Shown: one piece after another, positions 57,427 through 64,000 of the stretch | How the letters are laid out: each line of letters starts with the position of its first letter | Position numbering within the stretch: the first letter of the stretch is position 1 | From: Phyllostachys edulis | Taxonomy: Eukaryota; Streptophyta; Magnoliopsida; Poales; Poaceae | DNA length: 64,000 bases | Reading direction: 5' to 3' | Assembly (NCBI GenBank): GCA_036346405.1 | Contig: CM070562.1 | Coordinates: forward strand, 77,953,482-78,017,481 | Translations under genes and position numbers: made by a program | The notes under the pieces: model-generated | Database searches by the model: none | Seen by the model: only the letters and a program-made list of their open reading frames with translations | Told to the model about the DNA's origin: nothing

Positions 57427-59134
57427 AAACAACTCCATAGTCGTCTGCTTCCTCCTCCCGACTCCCGTGTCTCTTGTTTCGGGAGACCCGAGAGGCGACA
57501 CCGCCACCTCCAAGAGCCCCCCTCCAGCCTCCCTGTCGGGCCGCCGCTGCTCCCAAGACTGCCCCTATCCCTCCTGAACCGAACCTCCTCCTCCTTCCTC
57601 CACTCCCTTCCCCTCCCCCCTCCTCCCCTTTTCTTCCCCGCCTCCCGCTGAGGGAGCAAGTGTTTGTTGCTTCAAGGCGGGCGAGCCCCAGCGGACCTCC
57701 GGAGTCTTGGAGCGGCCCTCCCCCCTCGGCTGAAGCTCTCGGATCGCTGGCGTCCCCCAAGCAGGCCAGATCTAGATCTGGCCCCCAGCTGGACGAGAGC
57801 AAGTTTGGCGCGTTGTCTTCGGGGAGGAGCTCGTGAGGGAGCTCCTCGACGAGACCGCAACGACGCCGTCGGTGGTTGAGGATTCCAAGGCTGGTGGGAC
57901 TCCCCCCCCAATCATCGGTGGCCGCGCCACCCCGGGCCGACCAACACCCGTTGATGCAGCCTCTGGTTGCGGGAGCGGGGGTGCCGATGCCGAGGAGGGA
58001 AGCCGCCGACCTCCCTTGCGTCGGGAGGCCCCCCACCGCGTAGGGTGCTGCCACTTCCGCATCTCTGGGGGCCGTTGTCGTCTTCGCACGAGCCCGAGCC
58101 CAGAGCCCCCCCGTCGCGCTTGGAGCCGCCGCTTCCCTGGGGCCGTTGCCGCCTTTGCTTGCCCTGGGGTGTTCCTCGGTGCTCCACGCCGGAGAGGTCC
58201 ACCCCCTGCAGAGCCGGCCGAGGTGGCCGCAGCGGTCGTGGGAGATCGCCGTCCGTCAGCGCCGTGGGAAATCGTTGCTGTCACCATGCAAGGGAACGCC
58301 CGTCAGCAAGTTTACCTAGAGTCTATGATGCCAGAAGTCTACTCACCCTCGGCTCCAGAACCCCCATCGTTGGGATCTTGTGGTGAGCTCGCCAGTCTAC
58401 GCAAGGAGGAGAATAGAAGGTTGGATTGCTATGCTGCTATGTCGGAGGCGCCCCATTTGTAGGCTGTGTCCTGATGAGTAGCAGGACGGCCGTTAGAAGA
58501 GCCTGGGTTGGGTGTTGTTGCCGGTGGAAGAGCCCGAGGAGGGGGCTGTTGTCGCTGAAGTGTCGTCTCGAGGCGCAAGCGGCGCAAGATGATGGTCCCA
58601 GAGGCCTCGGTCGTAGCAGTTGGTCCAATCCACCTTTGATTGTGCCACGTGGGTGGAGGGGGAGAGGAGTCAGAGTTGTCATCCACGGTTCTGCATCGTT
58701 CACGGTTCTATCGAGAGGAAGTACCGCACCCTCATCAATCACATATGAAGCTCCTCGCTGGTGGCCCTAGCAGCGTGCGGACCAACTAGCACTTGCTTCT
58801 GTTCTCCTCTCTCAAGTCGGTGTCAGGGAGATCCTCTTCACTGTCTGGTTCAACCAGTCCGAAGCTCCTGTGGATTGGCTGGGAGGTGTTGTCTTTCCTT
58901 TATCTTTGATGTGTGTGTGGCAGAGCTGGATAGTGTTAGGGCATGGTTAGAGTTGGCTAGCTGGTGTCTATAGCTCTGGTGATGCTGTTAGAGTGTTGCA
59001 AGTTGCGCCTCAGTTGCGTTTGTCCTCCCACTGCGGATTGTTTCCGTTTCGGAGTGTATCTTTCTTTTGTTTTGTTTTTTCCTACTTTATCAATGCAAAG
59101 GGCAGCTCTCTTGCCTCTTTCCTTCAAAAAAAAA
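57427..59134 (+). mobile_element. Probable LINE-like retroposon with poly(A) tail, internally deleted
   Basis: A GC-rich start (57480-58300) of the kind found in grass LINE 5' regions leads to TTATCAATGCAAAGGGCAGCTCTCTTGCC near 59088-59117, an ending typical of grass LINEs. A run of nine or ten A follows (59126-59135). ATTCCAAA occurs both just before the start (57419-57426) and directly after the A-run (59135-59142), a possible short target duplication. No endonuclease or reverse transcriptase domain is visible, so at most a deleted or non-autonomous copy is present. Long open frames on both strands reflect GC richness. Confidence 0.4.
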
Positions 59135-59342
59135 TTCCAAATTCACAGAAGTAGAAAAGGTTGCTCTATTTTTACGTATGTGGGAAGGACACAGTTTAGT
59201 AGTGCGAGTGTGCGACAATGCTTGGAATCTTATTTTAAACCACGTCCACAGCCAGACGCACAGGATAACAGCTTCCATGTCCAGACCCCACCAAAGCTGC
59301 TTCCTCCCTGGCCAAATAGACGCACGATTTTGTACAGGTTAA

Positions 59343-59614
59343 TGTTGGGAAATTATGGGCTTGGTCCAGAAGCCGGCCCATGTATAGGCTCCCCATCCTA
59401 AACCCTAACAGGGTCTCTAGCCTATAAATAGGGGGTGATATTCATTATAAACGATTGATCGATTGATGAAGAAATAAAGAGAAGCAAGAAGCCCCCTATA
59501 TCTCAGTGTTCAATCTACTATTCTATTCTTGTGTTCTTGCATTGTTCTTACAATCATGAGTTTGTCTACGAGGTAATCGCTCGGGCTGGACGCGTCAGCG
59601 ACGGTTACTCAACA
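59343..59614 (+). repeat. 5' LTR of the right-hand copia element
   Basis: Starts TGTTGGGAAATTATGGGC and ends ACTCAACA. CCTATAAATAGGGGG at 59421-59435 is a strong TATA box. It shares TTCTTGTGTTCTTGCATTG with the LTR at 38187. Confidence 0.88.
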
Positions 59615-59616
59615 CG

Positions 59617-59631
59617 TTATCAGCACGATCG
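59617..59631 (+). promoter_or_regulatory. Primer-binding site of the right-hand copia element
   Basis: TTATCAGCACGATCG two bases after the LTR end. It is the same variant as at 38446, with one base different. Confidence 0.65.
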
Positions 59632-61165
59632 ACTCTCTTCGGATCGAAAGGTAACCGTCGAAGAACGACACTCGTAGATTGAATCGTATTTTTCTAGGTC
59701 GCTTTCAATTCTACAAATTCGCTTTCTAGATTGGTTTTCTACGGTGCAAATCCGCTCTAATCTACCGCGAGCCGACTTAAAGTCGCCGGCACAATATCGA
59801 TTGGTAGATTGCACGAAAGATTGGATGTCGATTGTACCATAGATTGAAAAATCGTAAATACCTTCTAATATACCATGAGCTGACTTGGAGTCGCTAGCCA
59901 AGCCGATCGGTAATTGCATGAACAGTATTTTCGAATGAACAATACACAATGAAATTGTATGAACAGTAAACACATGAAAAACGTGAGTCCCGAAGCCGTT
60001 AGCTAGCCGCGCTTACCGAGCCACGCGACCGAGCGACGCCGCCACCGCCGCCGCAGCCGCCGCCATCACAAGAAGACCTCATGTCATTGCTCGCTCGCCA
60101 CGCCTTAGCTAGCCGCTAGCCTCCGGCCGCCCTCAACGCCGTCATGGTGTACCAAAGATGCACGCACCACCCAAATCAAGCAAGAAGAATAAGAAAAAAG
60201 GGGGAGGGGAGGATGAGTGGCGTCGACATGGGATGCGCCCGTGCCGCCACCCAGGTCGCCGCGCCCGCAGCCTCCCTGAACGCTGGTCGTCACAAGCCCG
60301 CCGGCCGCCACGCCCGCGACGACGCCGCTTCTTCTTCGTGTTACCACGGCCGCCTTCTTTCTCTCGCCAGACGGCCGCCTTCCACCCAACTGCCACGCCG
60401 CCCACAAGGCTATGGCACCTTGCCAAGAGCTACGCCCGACCGCCAGATCCGCCCCACAAGGCCATGGCATCACATTGCAAGAGTCAGGCAAGATGGCTGG
60501 CTGTACATCACGGGCCGCCGCAGAGTCAAGATCTATTGACATGAAGCCGCCGCCACCCGTGAAGAAAGGGTTAGGGAAACCTAACATAAAAGGAGGTCTT
60601 GCGGGCCGGCTGGGCCAAAATGCCGGTTATATTGGGCCAAGAAAAGGCCCAAAAGGGGTTTTTGATATAAGGGCCTGGCTGGATAGAAAAGAAAAAAAGT
60701 ACAGTGGAAAATTCTGAAACTTTGCAAATTAACCCTCTGAATTCTAAAAATTATGAGGAAGTTTCGCGAACAAGAAAGTTTTGCGAAAAAACCCCTAGAA
60801 ATTGAAAAAATTACGCGAAATTTTATCTCAGCACTGAAATTTCGCGTTTTAAACCCTGAAAATAGCAGAATTCGCCGAAAATTTATTTTCCAGCAGAAAA
60901 GGACCTCGGGAATTCAAATTTTGAATCAATTTTGGCATTTGAAGCATGTTTAACTTTGTTATTATTATTTCAATGCAATTTATGTATTGTATTTACTGTT
61001 TTGATTATCTTGATTGTTTATATTGCTTTTAATCACTGAAAATAGCAGTAAATCATGAAAAATACATAGAAAATACGAGATCACGAACCAGGAGTTCGAA
61101 GAGCATTATGAGAATTTTCAACTATTTTTATGTAAATTACTAGCAGTAATCTTATGAACTCTTTG
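59632..61165 (+). other. Leader of the right-hand copia element
   Basis: A GC-rich middle (60000-60530) is flanked by AT-rich sequence, parallel to 38461-39890. ACGCGAAATTTT (60813) and TTTAACTTTGTTATTATTAT (60948) are conserved between the two. No conserved ORF is seen. Confidence 0.6.
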
Positions 61166-61575
61166 TATGAATATGAAGATAATTGGCATCAGGAATCAGG
61201 AATTCGAAGAACTGGCCTAGCATGGCCAGAATTTGTACAAGTCTTCGACTCTGTGATAATATAATCACGGTTGAGCAGAAGATTGAGAAGACTCTCTCTA
61301 CCTTTCACCCAAATGCGGTGCAATCCGCACGCAACTATTGTCAAGACGACTACAAGGAGTATGCTGAATTAATTGACACCATGCAAGTTGCGGAAGCTCA
61401 AGATGATGTTCTCAAGAAGAACTACATCTCACAGCTACCTAGTAGCAATGTTGATCATGAAGCCAATGCTACCAGCTACAAGGTGATGAAGCCTCTCACG
61501 AAGAAGAGGGGCAAGAAGGGTAAGGTCGTGGGTCGCACATTATTGATACTTTCCAATCTAAGAACAAGGGTATAG
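61166..61575 (+). pseudogene. copia gag, shortened
   Basis: Contains LCDNIITVEQKIEKTLSTF, then NYCQDDYKEYAELIDTMQ and NYISQLPSSNVDHEANA, matching the second half of the gag at 39900-40845. The N-terminal UBN2-like part and the zinc knuckle are missing or unreadable, and the frame ends at 61575. Confidence 0.8.
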
Positions 61576-61974
61576 GATAGCATGAAGCACACCTCGCCAT
61601 TGCAGGTACAGAGGATCCACATCCATTAGTTGCACTCATGGATATAGACAGCCAAGTAGCAGCCCCCATCATCCCTTATTTGGATATCGTAGCAGCCACA
61701 GTCGTAGTTGCCCAAGAGGAGAAGATCGCCATGTAGCAGATTGAGGCAGAAGTTTATGAATACTTCGCTGATTCGATCTAGTGCACGCATTGCACTTGGA
61801 TCTTTTATAGTAACTTGCAGTTCGTAATTGAAGCAGAACATTGAATTATTTTTTGAATAATGGTTGTAAGCTCCAGGAGAGCATAGCATTAAATTCTTAT
61901 GATGAGTCCTGCAAGATTTTTTCTTGTATTTATAATAGCAAGTTATGTTCTGATATCTGAAATATTTTATTTAT

Positions 61975-63890
61975 GTGTTGCTTGCTTTCTGCTACATATT
62001 AATAAAGTACATTATATTAGAACACGTGTGGCACCCTATGGAGGGAGTGTGCTTAGTAGGTAGCGGCATGATGAATACCATCTTGAGAGAGACGAAGCTT
62101 CTTCAGTCAATCAGCAAGAATGCTGGTAGTCTTACGACAATCGCAGGAAACGATACCTGTATAATAGGCTCAGGAAAAGCCACAATTATACTCCTAATGA
62201 GCATAACATTGATCATTAAAGAAGCCTTGTTGTACCCAGAATCGACTAGAACTCTCACGGATATTCACGCTAACGGTTTCCACGTAGAGACTGAAGAAGA
62301 GTATGGTAAGAAATACTTACTCATTACAAAGCGTGAAGAAAGTAGAAGAATGGTATTAGAACGACTTCCTTCATTTGAAACTGGGATATACTACACTAAT
62401 TTTAAGGCATCTGCAGCCTATACTGTCCTGAAAACCGTATTTAGAAGCTCTGAACTTATCTATCTCTGGCATGATAGATTATGCCGCCTAGGTCTTAGGA
62501 TGATGAGAAATATAATTAACAATTCATAGGGATATAATATCGATGTAAAGAATTTTCTGAATTAGAAAGATTTTGTGTGCCCAGCATACGTCACTAGAAA
62601 ATTAATTATTAGACCTTTTGTTATGAAAGCGAAGGATGAAATCCCTGCATTCTTGGACCGTATCTAGTGAGACTTTTGCGGTCCTATACAGCCCCTGTAA
62701 AGGATATTTCGGTATTTTATGGTGCTCATCGATGCTTCCTCGAAATGGTCGCATGTATATTTATTGTCTACGGGAAACTACGCTTTTGCAAAGCTAAATC
62801 TCGCAGATAATTAAAATTAGAAATAATTTCTCTGATCATCATGTGAAGTCCACCAGAATAGACAACGCTGGAGAATTTACTTCAAAGGCATTTGATGATT
62901 ATTGTATGGCAATGGGAATTAAAGTTGAGCATTCCGTACCGCTTGTCCACACCCAGAATGGACTAGCGGAGGCAATAATTATAAGTATTAAATTTATTGC
63001 CCGACCACCTTTGAAGAATTGTAATTTACCAACTGCATGTTGGGGACACACAGTCCTGCTTGCAGCAACTCTCATCAACTTTAGACCACCAGCATATAAC
63101 ATCCATTCACCTATGCAACTAGCGTAAGGGTCAGCACAGAAAATTTCTCATCTTTGGAGATTTGATTGCAAGGTTTATATACCTATAACACCACCACAGC
63201 GAACTGTAATGGGCTTTCTTCGAAAGTCTGGGTTATACGCTGGTTATGAGATAGCATCCATAATCAGGTATTTGGACCCTATGGCGAGAGATTTGCATAC
63301 TGCCCGATTCACTGAAAGTATATTAGATGAGGCTAGTTTCCCATCATTAGGGGAAGGAAATAAGCACCTTGATGAAAAAATCGGGAAATAGAAAAATCCA
63401 GAAGATAATTGAAATCCATGCACATGACCTGCACACTAGTGAAGCAAATAGAGAAGTCCAGAAGATAATTGAAGTCTAGAAGACAATTAAAGTCTAGAAG
63501 ACAATTGCAGTTCAGAAGATAATTCATTTGCAAGCATTAGCAAATCATCTGCCCAACCACTTTAGTGATTTGAAGAGCGTGACCAAGTCGTATATGCCTG
63601 TACGCAATGCACCGGAGAGGGTTGAAATACCGATGAAGGTATCCCTAATCCCGTCCTAAGGCATCTGAAAGGACGAGAACTCCGGTCCCTCGAATTCGAA
63701 GTAACCGGTGACGCTTGGTGAAAAAGGATAAGAAGGACTTGACACAGCCGATCACCAAAGTTCCCCTGAACAAGAAGAGGAGCCAGTTAAGACCTGGCAC
63801 TTGTATGGAACCTTCAGAAAAAGGCATACCAAAATTGAACATCCCCATGAAGGGAGACATCAGCATGGATGTGTGCGCACACATCAGAGC
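61975..63890 (+). pseudogene. copia pol: protease and integrase, disrupted
   Basis: The protease region reads CLVGSGMMNTILRET near 62050. The catalytic D[ST]G is GSG here, so the active Asp is lost. The pre-integrase zinc region follows, with LIYLWHDRLCRLGLRMMRN near 62457-62511, where one expected His is Cys. In the integrase core the first region is frameshifted (IDASSRWS-like near 62715). IDNAGEFTSKAFDDYCMAMG (62855-62914) carries the second Asp, and HTQNGLAEAII the Glu. KSGLYAGYEIASIIRYLDPM belongs to the C-terminal region. Stops at 62527, 63125 and 63389 break it. From 63540 a linker with LANHLPNHFSDLKSVTKSY leads toward RT, which is not in the window. Confidence 0.88.
63453..63524. repeat. 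Four tandem copies of an 18-bp unit in copia pol
   Basis: GAAGTCCAGAAGATAATT is repeated at 63453, 63471, 63489 and 63507 with one to three changes per copy. It lies in the linker between integrase and RT, and each unit would encode six residues (EVQKII). Two copies carry TAG. Another partial copy sits at 63395-63405. Confidence 0.9.
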
Positions 63891-64000
63891 TGAAAAACTA
63901 AAGGGACTTGCCCCTATAATTGAAAGCAGCGGTAAGCAAGTAGAAACATTAGAAGGATCACCCCTTGAAGAAATAGTTATAAATTTTGTGACCCCGGGAG

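Larger units (their letters stand above)
59343..64000 (+). mobile_element. Small-LTR Ty1/copia element, 5' LTR through integrase, running off the window
   Basis: The LTR (59343-59614), primer-binding site, GC-rich leader, gag (about 61170-61570), protease (about 62040) and integrase (about 62640-63390) lie in order on the plus strand. RT, RNase H and the 3' LTR would lie beyond 64000. It belongs to the same family group as the element at 38187-41696, which lacks exactly the part present here. Confidence 0.88.

Noticed and set aside
57269..58054. 261-codon minus-strand frame
   Set aside because: Gly/Arg/Pro-rich with no domain. An equally long frame exists on the opposite strand, as expected from GC-rich sequence, and the 3' LINE-like end gives plus orientation.

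Overview
This window reads as plant nuclear DNA, almost certainly from a grass (Poaceae). The evidence is the transposon content: Sirevirus-type Ty1/copia elements, a Tat-like Ty3/gypsy element with an antisense gene, a CACTA element full of ACACTCGGG subterminal repeats, MULEs, and gene fragments with the GC-rich codon style of grass genes. I see no bacterial genes, rRNA, tRNA or CRISPR. Only one ordinary host gene is recognisable, a wall-associated receptor kinase (WAK) on the minus strand, and it is broken by a retrotransposon. The species cannot be named from the sequence.

Layout, left half. Positions 1-4361 hold the 5' part of a minus-strand Sirevirus-like copia element (gag, primer-binding site, LTR). 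It lies inside the pol gene of a second, plus-strand element of the same lineage (4362-24047). The RNase H region of that second element was in turn split by a 13.25-kb minus-strand gypsy element (6815-20066, perfect 5-bp target duplication CTGCT). The gypsy element carries a seven-exon gene on its antisense strand. The 3' LTR of the outer copia (22236-24047) cuts the WAK gene (24048-25658) within the N-lobe of its kinase domain.

Layout, middle. After about 1.4 kb with one MITE comes a complete CACTA element (27096-36029, TSD AAT). It has captured exons of an mRNA cap guanine-N7 methyltransferase and probably of two other genes. Nested in it are a Pack-MULE (29730-31645) carrying pieces resembling a PYL abscisic-acid receptor and importin-5, and a solo LTR (34943-35765, TSD TGTAC). 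Then come a small internally deleted copia element (38187-41696) and a PIF/Harbinger-like element (41961-45644, TSD TAA) with an exon of ubiquitin-conjugating enzyme E2S/UBC22.

Layout, right. An 11-kb MULE (about 45886-57117) has three gene units on one strand: a plant-mobile-domain gene, a MURA-like transposase, and a GRF-type zinc-finger gene. An array of motifs related to its terminal repeats lies just upstream of the transposase unit. The 5' region of the transposase unit holds a 900-bp solo LTR (50491-51390, TSD CCGCG). A probable LINE-like retroposon (about 57427-59134) and a second copia element of the same small-LTR family (59343 to the window end) complete the window.

Most coding regions are interrupted by stops and frameshifts, so the window is a layered record of nested insertions. 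The most notable items are the three-gene MULE with its motif array, the antisense spliced gene in the gypsy element, and three neighbouring DNA transposons from three superfamilies that each carry captured host exons.
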